Assembly (NCBI GenBank): GCA_023014335.1
Contig: JAECYW010000035.1
Span: 310,001 to 374,000, forward strand
Length of the DNA stretch: 64,000 nt
Origin: Galerina marginata
Taxonomy: Eukaryota; Basidiomycota; Agaricomycetes; Agaricales; Galerinaceae
Direction: 5' to 3'
Under the pieces are notes generated by a model that saw nothing but the letters and a program-made list of their open reading frames with translations, made no database searches and was not told where the DNA came from. Below are positions 38,531 through 50,426 of the stretch, piece after piece (the stretch's first letter is position 1; each line of letters opens with the position of its first letter). A program made the translations under genes and the position numbers.

Positions 38531-39416
38531 TGGCACCTCTATCATTATCCACAATATTAATCAACCATGACAGACATCCTCTAGACATTGCACTTACAGG
38601 GAATTGATATGCTTCCTTGGCGAGTGGATGGATCGCCACAGTGGTTGTGGTCCAGTGATCATGAAGGCGCCCGCCAGAAGTTTGGCTCTGTTTGGCGCTT
38701 CTGAACGCCCTCGACGCGACGCGGTTCTCAAAGCCTCCGATCTTGTCTTCGAATATCCTCCATCGGACCGATTCCTCCTGGGGTACAACATCCTCGCTAC
38801 CTTCTGTACACTTTCTTTATGCGAGATCACCAGGTTTACTTGAGATACCTAGAGGCGGCGTCAGCACCCGGGCCACTGGCGCGCACCACGTCCGTTCACA
38901 AGGTCGTACGCGATGAAAGCCACCGGACGCGTTTCCTGGAGGATGAAGGCGACGATGTAGTCAAGACAGAAGAGCATTCTAGGTCCAGTACCAGAAAACG
39001 TCATGTCCTACACCTGAATGATAAAGAACGATCTCTAACGAACTTCCGTACTACAAAGGAAATGATGGGCGCCATGCTCGATGCGATGGTCGGTGAGTAA
39101 ACGGCGAACGAAGTCTTCAGTTGACGGATTCTAAGGATTGGCGCATGTAGGACATAGACATCTGTATGAGGACGTCGGGAAGCTGCACGGAGACATCAGC
39201 CCTGGCAACATCTTCATGAATGAGGACGGTAGAGGCCGACTCGTTGATTGGGAACACTCGAAATATGGCGAGGAAATGAGGCGTATGGTGATTACCTTTT
39301 CGTTATGCTATCGTTTTCTTCAGCTCATAAAGTACGATGCCAAGATTAAGCGATTGCAAAACAGCATAGCTGCTAGCGAACTTGGAGCTTGCCCGAGTCA
39401 AGAAGTACGGTCCTAA
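38531..39416 (+). pseudogene. FunK1-like protein kinase remnant
   Basis: Frames at 38819-39100 and 39138-39416 join across a short intron (GTGAGT at about 39091 to an AG near 39149). The second carries KLHGDISPGNIFMNEDGRG and RLVDWEHSKYGEE, which match the catalytic loop and metal-binding segment of the fungal FunK1 kinase family (HxDIS-GNI and L-DWD). The upstream part (LTNFRTTKEMMGAMLDAMV) fits the helix before the catalytic loop. The usual glycine loop, lysine strand and the conserved segment after the DWD motif (GTWQFMS-type) are absent. The C-terminus runs into unrelated sequence ending at 39416. It is probably a truncated copy, though a short expressed gene is possible. Confidence 0.6.
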
Positions 39417-39547
39417 TTCGCGAAGGAAGGAAGGGGGGGAAGAAGGATATTAGCATTGACATGGTGTTCCTATATACTAATGAAATGGCTCATTAATCAA
39501 TTCCAGCCAATGGATGTAAGTTCTGGAGTCGCCACTGGTCGACATCC

Positions 39548-41575
39548 TCAAACAACCCAAACGGGATCATCAGCATCCAACCTCATCGGCGCGCCCCAAT
39601 CAGAACCAGCGAGCATCGCGCCCTCGCGAACAGGCGTAACGCCAAGAACAGCGGGGTGTCGCAGCGCCGTCATCCTCCTACCTTGCCCACCGTCCTTCCC
39701 TTGCCTCTCCACCCATGCGGTGCTCAAAGCCGCTAATTCTCCTTGCAAAGGCCACGTCCGCTTAGGGAACGCCTGTGCTGCGGGTCCGAAGGCCTTTAGA
39801 GGATCGATTCTCCCGAGAGATCGTACCCATTGACCGACACCCGCAAGGGAGACGCGTACTTCGTGCGAGCCTCCTTTCTATTGGAATCACTCAAGGTTTG
39901 GGCATTGGGGAGAAAGATAAGATGGCACTGACAGTTATCATCCTCGCAAACGCGACGTTAATTCCAAAGGCCAGAAAATACCCTGCCGCATGATCTAGCG
40001 CCTGCATGGGCAGGGGTTTCGGCGACCACTGCGTTTCTTTGTCTTGGGAGGTCGTGAACGCCTGGAATGCTGTGCCCTCGTCTGTGTTGAATCCAGTTGC
40101 TGTCTGCACTAACGAATCAAACTTTAGTGGCGTTAGCCAGGTTCAAAGCACAAGTCGGAAGAACCACACGAAAAACCTACTCCTCGTCGATCAGCCCATG
40201 TGCCATCCCATCCCCAGGCTCTTAAGCTTGCATATACCACACCACCGTCGCTGCTCTCCGGCCTCATTTTAATAACATCATTAACACCAAACCCACGTCC
40301 TGCTATTCCTCCAGGGCGGTAGGCCTGTAAGAAAACGTCGGCGCCTTGGACTAATTTTTTCAGCTTCTCGGCGTCTTGTTTAGAGTTGAGATCGAGCTGT
40401 GTGGTGCGTTTTCCCAGGGAGGTTTCGACGTCAAGAAGTGGCAAGGATGGCAGACGAGGAGAGGTAATCAGGAGTGTTTGAGCGCCGAGTGCTGTTAAGG
40501 TGATAGAAAGTGAGTCAGTATAGAGATCAGAAAATGGATGCAGGAAAATATACCAGCAAGGGCTCTCCCAGCCACAGGACCTGCTAAAACACGGCTTAAA
40601 TCCAGAGCTTTCACTCCATCAAGTGGCCGCATGCATTCCTTGCCGATTATTTTTGTCGGTGCTTCGCCCACCTTCGTCACCTCAACGACATTGTATCCCT
40701 TGACCGCCTTCCCTTGCGTAGTTTCGTCCCATTCCTCCCTCGTGCGCAATTTGAACGCACACATGCCCTGTCTACCGCACTCGTCCTCGAATTCTGTGGC
40801 GTCCCATTTCTCGAGAGTGCGTGCGACGTCCGATCTGGTGGCAGGTGTTGGGTGGTCGGGAATGGAGAGGATCGAGAGGATACCAGCTCTATGACTAGAA
40901 ATGTGTGAGTCGACTGATCTTAGGTCTAGTATGAGACGCAGATCGCAAACTTACTGAGGGAAGTTCGTGTGTATCCTGACCCATTCTTCGTTTTTGGTGG
41001 GATACAGACCTGCGATGCTATCCCATAGGTCTCCTTCCGGGAACGTGTCGTTTATGGTATACCATGCCTCACTGTCTGTCGCGTAGAAGCATCGCAAGCA
41101 ATAAAGTATATATCAAAAATTTGAGTTCCAAATGAATAATACGAGATGCAGTCAGCATCGTCGAGCTCGAGAGCAAATCAGTCCGCTTACGAAATGAAAG
41201 AACTGCGTGCCGTGCGTCGACCACCACGTCTTGCTCGACGCCGGTTCGGAGATAATGAACGTAGGCAGCCGAGAGGCCTGAAAGACCAATCGATATCTAT
41301 AGTTCAAAATCAGAATCGTGAGTCTCGTGCAGACTTATTTAGGGCATTAAGTCAGTGACCAGAAGTGGTGAGGCATGGAGTCGTAGTAAATCCCATCATT
41401 TACAAACTAGACAAACCTGTGCAGCCAGTCCCAGCCGAAAGGAAGAAGGCACAGCGGTATTCGGATCCCCAGTGAGTTTAAGATTACGTAGGAAGGCTTC
41501 GGGGAGACCATGAGATGTCCAGATGGAACGCAGAGCAGAGGGGAGGTCTGTAGATGCAGATTGAGACGATGGCAT
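39548..41575 (-). CDS. CaiB/BaiF family (class III) CoA-transferase
   Basis: About six to seven exons from ATG 41575 (MPSSQSASTDLPSAL) to stop 39548, roughly 500 residues. The order is an N-terminal helical part with GLSGLSAAYVHYLRTGVEQD and VVDARHAVLSF, then CAFKLRTREEWDETTQGKAV, the Rossmann entry PLDGVKALDLSRVLAGPVAG, FLQAYRPGGIAGRGFG, VVYASLRAWGWDGTWADRRG, and after an intron FDSLVQTATGF. The Asp of FDSLVQ aligns with the catalytic Asp of this family. Family members transfer CoA between carboxylic acids or racemise 2-methylacyl-CoA; the substrate here is unknown. The gene is head-to-head with the MPP beta gene. No peroxisomal SKL end is present; the end is DDPVWVV. Confidence 0.85.
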
Positions 41576-41971
41576 TGTCTAGATAGAGCAGAGGATGAAG
41601 AGTAATGGATGCCGGGTCGATTCATTCCTGCTGCAGAAGACACGGATTTCGTGGTATCCGTATTAACCGGTGGATAAACACAGACAAGAATCAAGGTGGT
41701 TCAAACCTCGTCAGCCGGACAACAGTTCTTTTTATGGAAAGTAAAGAGTAAACGAATGAGATCTTAGTTCCTTGTGTTCAACAGAGTTCTGAATGTTTGA
41801 AGATGTGGTTTCATTCCAAGTCTCGACATTGGCGCGGCGGTCCCGTCCCGGAAGTAATTATGCATGCACGTGACATGGACACCTCCGGCAGAGTCCGAGG
41901 TTGGTGTTGCGTGATATTCCGAGGAGTGCCTTCTCAAGAAAACTTGTCCAACCGACTGGATTTGTGCCTCC
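41576..41971. promoter_or_regulatory. shared upstream region of CoA-transferase and MPP beta genes
   Basis: 396 bases separate the two divergent start codons. No additional gene is seen. Bidirectional promoter function is inferred from arrangement only. Confidence 0.4.
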
Positions 41972-43583
41972 ATGGTCTCTAGAACGGTCCTTAGCCGTGT
42001 TCTCAAGAGCGCTGCGCGCAACCCAGTGAGTTTTCTTGCCTTTCACCGTCAACATTGTTCCCCAAACTCAAGGAATGAAAAAATCGCCAGCGAGCTCTGC
42101 GCGGCTTCGCCACAGCACACAACGTCCCCGCATCCCCTTTCACCGAAATTTCAACACTCTCAAATGGTCTGACAGTCGCCACGGAGGCCCAGCCTCACGC
42201 GCAGACGGCCACAGTTGGTGTGTGGATCGATGCAGGCAGCAGAGCAGAGACGGACAAGACGAACGGAACCGCTCACTTCCTGGAACATATGGCCTTTAAG
42301 GGCACTGGCCGCCGTTCACAGCACGCTCTGGAGCTCGAGGTTGAGAATCTTGGAGCCCACCTGAATGCATACACCTCGCGAGAGCAGACTGTTTACTATG
42401 CTAAGAGCTTTAGGAAGGACGTACCAGCTGCTGTGGATATCATCAGTGATATTCTACAAAACTCGAAGCTGGAGAATCCGGCAATTGAGCGAGAGCGGGA
42501 CGTGATCCTGAGGGAACAGCAGGAGGTCGACAAGCAGATGGAGGAGGTTGTTTTTGACCATCTGCACGCTGTTGCTTTCCAAGGTACGTCGCTTTTTGTG
42601 ACCAGACTGCCATTCTTCCTTACTGATTATTGTTGTAATGTGACGATAGGCCAAGCTCTAGGTCGCACTATTCTTGGGCCCAAAGCCAACATTCTCTCAA
42701 TAAAACGAGACGACCTTGCCTCATACATCAAAACCAACTACACCGCCGACAGGATGGTTCTCGTCGGCACCGGAGGTGTCTCGCATAACGAGCTCGTCGA
42801 ACTCGCCAAGAAGCACTTCTCCAACCTCCCCGTCTCGCCGAACCCCATCCCCCTCGGCCGCCTCTCCCACCCCAAGACGAGCTTCGTCGGCTCCGAAGTC
42901 CGCATCCGCGACGACACCATGCCCACCGCCAACGTCGCCATCGCCGTCGAGGGTGTCGGCTGGAGTTCACCCGACTACTTCCCGATGATGGTCATGCAGA
43001 GCATCTTCGGGAACTGGGACCGCAGCCTCGGCAGCGCCTCCCTCACCTCCTCCCGCCTCTCGCATATCGTATCGCAGCATAACCTCGCGAACTCGTTCAT
43101 GTCGTTCTCGACGTCATATTCTGACACGGGTCTGTGGGGCATTTATATGGTGTCGGAGAACCTTGTGAACCTGGACGACCTGACCCACTTTGCGCTGAAG
43201 GAGTGGGCGCGCATGAGCATCGCGCCTACGTCGGTGGAGGTCGAGAGGGCCAAGAGCCAGCTCAAGGCCGGTTTACTTTTGGGCCTGGACGGTACGACGG
43301 CGGTCGCGGAGGACATTGGTCGTCAGCTTGTCACCAGCGGAAGAAGGTTCACACCTCAGCAGATCGAGAGTGCTGTTGATGCTGTTACTGTCGATGAGAT
43401 CAAGCGAGTTGCGCAGAAATACCTCTGGGACAAGGATGTGCGTTGCTTCTTTTTTCTTTTTTTTTTTTTGCGCGACGTTTTATTGATATTTTTTTACAGT
43501 TTGCTCTGGCGGCTGTTGGAAACATTGATGGTCTTTTGGATTACAACCGCATCCGTGCAGACATGTCGTCCATGATGTACTAG
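41972..43583 (+). CDS. mitochondrial processing peptidase beta subunit
   Basis: Four exons, 41972-42025, 42091-42583, 42650-43437 and 43500-43583, give 472 residues. The start MVSRTVLSRVLKSAARNP is a basic mitochondrial presequence. The inverzincin motif HFLEHMAFKGT carries HxxEH, with a downstream Glu in the ERDVILREQQEVDKQMEEV helix as third zinc ligand. The core-2 fold includes GNWDRSLGSASLTSSRL and ends in FALAAVGNIDGLLDYNRIRA. Length matches yeast Mas1 (462). The protein is the catalytic half of the matrix peptidase that removes targeting sequences from imported precursors. It is distinguished from the alpha subunit and from core proteins by the intact zinc site. The last intron has a long T-tract. 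Confidence 0.95.
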
Positions 43584-44203
43584 ACAGGTACCTTACCCTC
43601 TTCACGCTCTTGCCAGAACCTGGTTGGCTGATCTTCCAACTAGGTGATTACTTAGATGGATATCCCTCAACTTTAATCTTGTGACCCGCTCAAAAACTCA
43701 CCTATCATATATTTTGAACTGGAGTTCCTAAGCGATGAGATATTGGTAGGCCTAAGAAGCTTGACTCGACGCCCGTATCTGCCTACAACTCTATAAAGCA
43801 ACACGAGGCGCACCGTCTCTTGTCAGCGAAGTTGAGCTGCAGGATTGGATCCTTCTCCATTGGCGATGTTTGGCCGAGCACAGCTCAGCCCAGACCGCTA
43901 TGAAATCCTGGATTTACCTTGTCGATTTTCTCGGTGGCCGATGAGACGCAGGAAGCATATGTATATCATACTTTGATATATGATTAACAGACCTGCTAAA
44001 AATTGACATATCATCCAATGACTGACATGTCCTGTAGCAGGGTAACTGCCGATTGATCAAGGGAGAAAGCGGGCATGCGTAAGCCACGCGCTTGTTGTTT
44101 ATGCCAGTTTTCTTTCTAGATGTTGTCGACCGATGAATGCCTAACCACTGGCGAAGAAATGGACTCAACAAAAAATCCAACCAACTCCCGGTGAGTCAGT
44201 GAG
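43584..44203. other. intergenic region
   Basis: Presumed 3' untranslated region of MPP beta followed by non-coding sequence. No gene recognised. Confidence 0.45.
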
Positions 44204-44400
44204 TACTTGATGAGCGAAGGCGATGATAGGAATGAAATACATTTTCGCTGGCTATGTTGTATGAACTTAGGTATTACTATCTCGCCAGCAATGTAACGTG
44301 AACTGATGAGCGAAGGGGATGATAGGAATGAAATACATTTTCGCTGGCTATGTTGTATGAACTTAGGTATTACTATCTCGCCAGCAATGTAACGTGAACA
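44204..44400 (+). repeat. two tandem copies of a ~97-bp repeat
   Basis: Two adjacent, nearly identical copies in direct orientation, about 44206-44302 and 44304-44399. Each runs from TGATGAGCGAAGG to CAGCAATGTAACGTGAA. They differ by one base near GAAGGCGATG/GAAGGGGATG and by a base at the junction. The high identity indicates a recent duplication. A short partial match (TTACATTTTGACTGGCTAC) follows near 44450. Confidence 0.85.
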
Positions 44401-44650
44401 GTGGTGAAAACTTAGTGAAAACATACCCAAGTAATTAGAATTAAAATTACATTTTGACTGGCTACATCACGGCAGGGTTTAGAATTTGAGGATTGTTGAG
44501 GCATGCGCACGTGCACGATCCTTGTCATAGAATTCCAATTCTCCTTACAGTCTTTCACCACCGGGTGCACAACCAATCCTCGTCATAATTCTACTTCCGT
44601 ATCTCCAGCTCCGCCTGCGTGTTCGCAGCGTTGTCGTAACCGGATAAACC

Positions 44651-45643
44651 ATGGAAAGAGAATGTTTCCCAGAGCCTCGACTACCACAAGACTTAGAGCA
44701 ATTGATATTTGTGCGATGCGCGTCTGAATGGCCATCGAAGCCCTCGTCCATGCTGTTACTAGTGGCTAAACGCGTCCATGCTTGGTAAGTGGAGGCAAAT
44801 TCATAGCAAAGAGGGGGATCAATGTGGTTGTGCAGGGTGCTCCCGATCTTATTCCAGGTTTTCAGACAAGCGCTTCCCTTCTTTCCGGACTTCAAGAAGT
44901 ATCCGAACTTACAACTCAAAAAAGTTGGTAAATTTGCAAAACACCTTATTATCGAAACATCAAACTTGCCTGAAGACACAGATTCTCTGTTGGCTTCCTG
45001 CCCAAATCTACATAATTTCGCTTTCTGGTCCAATCACTCATTCAAGGATATTCTTCTTGCTATTCAGCGCTTACCCCTCAGGCGGTTATCTGCAATCTTG
45101 GATGATCCGGTTCCTGAGGACCTCCTCTCTCCAGTCTTTAGTAACCTGACCCATCTCGATGTTATCAGCTACAAATACGATTGGGACCAATGGGTTACCC
45201 ATATTGCCATCAACATTACACAGTTTGAGGCGCCTGTCGTCTCCAATCTCCTGCTCCGTATTCAGCTGCGAGTGCTGATCATCTTACTCGGGACAAATAA
45301 TCATTGGGTTCGCAGATACCCCAAAGGGGACCGCTTTGAAGTTGACGACCACCGTCTCGTATTAATGACCAACTGCAGTCTGGCAGTGATGACGGACGAC
45401 TGGGAGAGTGGCGCGAAGGGAGGAGTAGACTTTTGGGTGACTGCAGAATTATTCTCCTTGTCACGTAGAGGTGGGTATTTGCCTTGTATCATGATTTCCT
45501 TTGAAAACACTGACCAATTGTTAGACAATTACCTATGCAATACTACACAGAGGTGGATCAAGATATTATTCAATTGGCCAGAGGAGCTAAATGCTGAAGG
45601 GAGGCGATGGTACCCAGCAATGCTTGAGGCGATGATTGGTTAA
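44651..45643 (+). CDS. F-box-like family protein
   Basis: Exons 44651-44784 and 44836-45643, joined by a 51-nt intron, give 313 residues. The start MERECFPEPRLPQDLEQLIF plus LLLVAKRVHAW is the pattern of the degenerate F-box-like domain common in mushrooms (P-x-x-L-E-x-x-I-F then LLLVAKRVHxW). The following region has leucine-rich spacing (CPNLHNFAFWSNHSFKDILL, LSPVFSNLTHLDVISY). The C-terminal part, from about residue 190, is Trp/Asp-rich and not recognised. An SCF adaptor role is inferred and weakly supported. The protein is shorter than the F-box-like one at 32072 and not closely similar to it. Confidence 0.7.
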
Positions 45644-47379
45644 TTTCGCTGTCCTATCGAATAACATCATTTTCCTTGATCGTGGTTCTGCATATCTCTA
45701 TCGGAGGAGCGTCAACTGCCAATCTGAGTCAATAAACTTAAGCCAGCGGATTTCAAAATAGACAGACAAATAGATGAAAGCTTAACCGTTGCCCAAAATT
45801 TACACTTGGAGTCGTTGTATAATTTGGCGATTAAAACTTGCGAAATACAACTTTTTCTCGCTTGGAGTTGGAGCAAACGAAGGACATTGGCTGCACGCCC
45901 ACACTTACATAAATAGAAGCAATGTCTAAGCCTATGGACCGAGTTATTAACGGCAGGATTTTAATGGTGCGTCGGACGTGACCCTTACTGATTTGATGCT
46001 CTTTTAACCGGCGCCTAATTGTCAACCGTTTGATGGAGGTCCAAGGATTACTTTGACCCCGAGGGATTGACCGCGGTATGAATTCTTATTGGTGTCAGGA
46101 GTCTCAATGATACCCAGAAACATCCCGAAGGTCGACAAAACCAAAATTACCCAACTGCGGAAACGGACTCAAGTACCTTGGTGTTCTACAATGTCCCATT
46201 AGAACTTGAAATTTGTACTCGATCGCTTTGCGTATACATATTCCTTTCAACACATCATCGCCGTTTGTCAGACACTGAGGATAGAAAGCCGGTGGCAGAA
46301 AAAGCTCTCAGATACAGTAGATGTGATTTCGCTCTAGATCTGCCGTACTGTTGGGAAAGACGAACTGCCGTCCTCTTAGGGGCAGTCGGACCGCTTATCT
46401 CCGGAGGTTGATGTACGTACTGCCCAAATTGGGAATGGGCAAGTTTGCCGCCTTCTATTTCCACCACCCTCTAGGCTCAATAATGTATCGAAACTATTGA
46501 GTTTGTCTGACCCATGTATTTGGCCTCGAAGATTCAGGAATTTTCCTGAGAACAGCTTTCAGAATCCTTTACAAAGCAATTGATCGGACGAGCTTTGGAC
46601 CGTTGGGACGAAGGAGCAACAATTCATGCTGCGCCCGCATCATGGATTCGGCTTAACTATCGATGAAACTTGAAATATCTTCAAAGACTTCCATCCTCCT
46701 AAATGTCGAGGCTGATTTCCGCCCCAAATAGACCGATGGCCCACGCTCGGTCCTTTACTAAGGTCAATGCTTTGACCTCTTTGTTCCGACTTGCGATTTT
46801 GTAGCTTCTTACAGAAGATATCCATGACATTGGCGTAATGGAAAACACCTCATTGAAACGACCGTGGCTTTGGCTGATGCTTTCTCATTCTCTGATGACC
46901 TGAAGTGGAATATCAGGTCTGCTTTCTGGCCAGCTGGCTTTCGACGCCACTTCGTCTTTGTTGGTGCATGGGCCTTGGATGCACAATGCGAGGTTTTTCA
47001 ATAAATCGCCGGGCTCTGGAGACCACGCGAGTGGCCTTTCTCCCAATCCTGGCCCCGCATCGCATAGTTGGGATTAAAATTTCCAGGTTTGGTAGTTTCG
47101 TATAACCGGGATACCAATCCACCACCAATCCACGATCGCTGACCCAGTAAATCAACAATTTCAACAACGCATTGTCTGCGAAAGCGTATATAATCTCCAC
47201 CCTCTCGAGCTTTTTTCTTCCTTCATCCTCCAACCCACCGCTTTTGCTCCAGGCGATTAAAAGCGACGACACTCCTTTTTCTTCAAGTTTCAAAATTCTT
47301 CGTAGCTCTCTTTCCGCCCAATCTATTCACGGGAACCTAGACGGACTTCCCCACTATTCGCCCTCCATACTCCCCAGAC
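45644..47379. other. long intergenic region with a possible degenerate minus-strand gene
   Basis: Small frames at 46640-46825 and 46913-47293, both minus, cover part of this interval. The latter contains RVEIIYAFADNALLKLLIYW and has no recognised domain. They might be pieces of a decayed F-box-like gene. The last 200 bases form the promoter of the gene at 47380. Confidence 0.4.
47187..47193 (+). promoter_or_regulatory. TATA box of the 47380 gene
   Basis: TATATAA, followed by a pyrimidine-rich leader (CTTTTTTCTTCCTTC), about 190 bases before the ATG at 47380. Confidence 0.5.
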
Positions 47380-48117
47380 ATGGCCCTCACTATGCCGCCC
47401 CCGGAACACGACATGCTCACGGACTACAGCCGCGCGCTGAGGAAAACACGCATGGAGGATCTTGACGACGGCACAGGTCGCCTGATTAGTGGCAGACACC
47501 ATCTACCCCGTAACCCTATCAGGCCCACCTCCAGCGCGGCTCGTATACATGACAAGCGGTCCGGTCTTCTGTCGAGCGCCGACGTCGCTCAGCCGCCTCA
47601 AATTCATTCGACGCCATTCTCAGGTCGACCCTTCTGCGATCCAAGGGTCGGGCAGCCAAACACGCCTGATTATTTCCCAGTGGGTTTCGAACCAGATGGG
47701 GAATTGTTTGAAGAGATGCTGCGTATTACCTACGCAAGCGACGTAAAGGAGCCAGACTGGCCCTCCGAAGTTCCTGAATACCGTCCCCTCCCACTCCCCC
47801 AGCTGGCTTTCGAGAAGTTAGCTATGAAGCAGCCACCCTACCCTGGAGGGGTCGGGTGTGTCGACACATGGAGCGTATCAATGAACCAGGACCCACCCAC
47901 CATTCTCGGCCACCAGGTGGCTATGGGTTGTCGCAGTGGGATGTCAAACCAGCTTATTGTCGCCCCTGTCAAGTCCGCGATGAAAAGTCTAGACGCGACC
48001 AAGAAACGTGCGGAAGCAGCCGCCAAGAAAGTCAGGATAGTGGCACCTGTGAAGAAGGCGGTCGAGAAGAAGGTTGCTGGGCGGACGAAGGGGACGAAGA
48101 CGGATTCAATGGTGTAA
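47380..48117 (+). CDS. unknown protein with Lys/Ala-rich C-terminus
   Basis: Single uninterrupted frame of 245 residues from an ATG 190 bases after a TATA box. Residues 1-80 are polar with basic patches. Residues about 90-150 are Pro-rich with acidic and aromatic residues (TPDYFPVGFEPDGELFEEML, EYRPLPLPQLAFEKLAMKQ). The last 50 residues are a histone-H1-like Lys/Ala tail (KKRAEAAAKKVRIVAPVKKA), suggesting nucleic-acid binding or nuclear location. No known domain is recognised. The frame, TATA box and composition support a real gene. Confidence 0.6.
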   Translation: MALTMPPPEHDMLTDYSRALRKTRMEDLDDGTGRLISGRHHLPRNPIRPTSSAARIHDKRSGLLSSADVAQPPQIHSTPFSGRPFCDPRVGQPNTPDYFPVGFEPDGELFEEMLRITYASDVKEPDWPSEVPEYRPLPLPQLAFEKLAMKQPPYPGGVGCVDTWSVSMNQDPPTILGHQVAMGCRSGMSNQLIVAPVKSAMKSLDATKKRAEAAAKKVRIVAPVKKAVEKKVAGRTKGTKTDSMV

Positions 48118-48579
48118 TTATAATATCGAGGACTGACTCTGTTAATTCTCACTCTTGAGACCACTTTCCTTTGACCTCTCCATCATTCTTTCTAATGTAT
48201 CTGCACACCATCTGTATTTTAGGCACTGTATTTTAAGATCATCCAAGCTATCCAAGCTGTATAACATCAACGAACTTAAAAATAGCTTTCTCCGTTAAAC
48301 ACTATTAAACGCCTCGCAAGAAGCACTGTGATTGATCTACGCGACGATCTATTTTTAGAAGTAGGGTCAGCTGAATCGCGTCGGTGACTGTATGTCCTTG
48401 AACCTCATCACTCCAGTGTCCTTGACGTCTACGAGCCGCTGGCGGGCCGCCTACTCAATGAACGCTCCCCGTGTCGACGTGGTCAAGGGAGAAGATATTA
48501 ACCAAGATGTTATTTAAGCTATCTTCTCTGCCACTGGGCTGCTCCCATCGTTTTACTCGTCTCGCCCCACGGCTCGAAA
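48118..48579. other. intergenic region and pectin methylesterase promoter
   Basis: No gene seen. TATTTAAG at about 48508, some 70 bases before the ATG, is a candidate TATA-like element. Confidence 0.4.
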
Positions 48580-50227
48580 ATGCTCATGCGATCCGTCTAC
48601 ATCCTTGTCGGCCTAGCGCCAAGTGTGCTGGCACTCTCGCCAGACTTCTTTGCATGTCAAATGCAGAAGCCTGCTGGGGTCTCTCCCCTTCTCGGCTGCC
48701 CAGCGGGGACGATCTTCGTTTCTCAAAATCTCAAAGATAACCATGCTAACTTCCATAGCGTACAAGCCGCAGTCTTGTCTCTGTGCGGCTCGTCCTCCTT
48801 CGTTATTTCCCACAAATATGACTCATCGTTTTTCAGGCCTGATTTAGGATCTGCCACCATCCTCATTGCTGCAGGACAATATAAAGAGGTCGTGAATGTA
48901 ACGCGAAAAGGCCCGCTTACTCTCCTGGGCCAGCTACCAGTGTCTTCCGCGACTTCCATTACCCGCCCGTTCGCAAACGCCTCCCAGGTTCCGTTTAACC
49001 AGAACCTGGTCAAAATCTGGAACAACCAGTTCGTCCAAACAGGCATGGACGACGCACAATCTGCCGTCTTGCTCGTCGCGCCTTCGTTCAATGCCTCCTT
49101 GATTGGAGCTGGACCTACGGGCGCACCTCTCCAACCGCTCTTCGGCAACGTCGACTTTAAAGCGTATAATATCGATTTTGAGAACCGTGCTGTAAGCATT
49201 CATCGTCTTCTTTCATTATATGACGGGGAGGGCTGATCGCGAATCCATTTTCAATTAATTTTTAGGCGAATTTTTCTATTTCCCAAGCGCTGGTGACCGA
49301 CATATCCTACGCAAACGCTTCGTTCTACGGGTGCTCGTTTGCAAGCTACCAGGACACTTGGTATACAGGACGCAATGGCAGCACATACGTAGTCGACAGC
49401 ATCATATACGGACAAACTGACTGTGAGTGGGTTCCAGTCAGTCGAGGTTATGCCTAACTATATCATTCCTTTCCGCGTAGATCTATTTGGATTCGGGACA
49501 GCGTAAGTTCATTGATTTTCTCACCTTCGATATATATATGTATATAACCAATAATCCTGTAGGTGGTTCCAAAATGTCATATTAGCCAATCGTGCATGCG
49601 GAGGAGGACTCGTCGCTTGGAAGGGCACAAACCTCACAGACGCGCCTGGTAATCGCTATGGGGCGTACATTGCCGACTCCACGATCACCCGGGTACGCGT
49701 CTCCCTGCTAAAATATTCAGTTTTAATTCCAAGACTAATGGCGTAAACAGTCGCCGGATGCAAACGCAACGACCGTGACTGCCGATAAGTGTTTCCTTGG
49801 TAGGTGTTTACATTAATGGCGTAATCACCCCTCATTCTGGCGTACAGGTCGACCGTGGAACGACCTCGCCACTACTGTATTTCTACGTACGTTTATGGAC
49901 AACAGCATCCGTCCTGAGGGATGGACACCCTTCAGCAGTGCCAGGTAAGTTACTGGCATTAGTTCTCCCTCGACTAGTACTCAATACACGAAAGGCCCGT
50001 AATAATGAACACAACCTTCTACGCCGAATTCGATTCTACAGGTACGCTACAGCGTCCTTCGACGTGAAAGAAGCTAATACCTTGTTCATCCACCAGGTCC
50101 TGGTGGAAACACATCGGCGCGCATTCCGTTGGAACATATCCTATCCTCCAAACAAGCACAGGACTTCACAGTTGACAAGGTTTTCTTGGAACGTCCAAAG
50201 TGGATAGATTCCAAATATCTGTTCTAA
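48580..50227 (+). CDS. secreted pectin methylesterase (carbohydrate esterase family 8)
   Basis: Several exons read from ATG 48580 to TAA 50227. A signal peptide (MLMRSVYILVGLAPSVLALS) is followed by family motifs in order: AAGQYKEVVNV, SISQALVTDISYA, FASYQDTWYTGRNG (the QD segment), TDYLFGFGTAWFQN (equivalent of the DFIFG site, with the catalytic Asp as the D of TDY), and CFLGRPWND, whose Arg binds substrate. Introns split the TDYLFGFGTAW segment in two places. The enzyme de-esterifies homogalacturonan so that pectinases can cut it, and acts outside the cell. Potential N-glycosylation sites are frequent. It complements the GH35 enzyme at 33551. Confidence 0.92.
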
Positions 50228-50426
50228 AGACGATAGCCGAATTGTATTAGCCAAGTACACGATAACAATCGCGTTATATTAAATCATGTACGAGCCAAGA
50301 TGGATACAGTGAAACCTCGAAGGAGATGATGAAGGGAGAGGGAGGAAGAAAGCCATGCCGTCAATGGATATCAATTAGCAAATCAGAAGACCTTGAATGA
50401 GAGTATCAGAGCGATGATTTCAATCA

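Noticed and set aside
42728..42970. Arg/Gly-rich minus-strand frame
   Set aside because: Antisense to a GC-rich part of the MPP beta exon.
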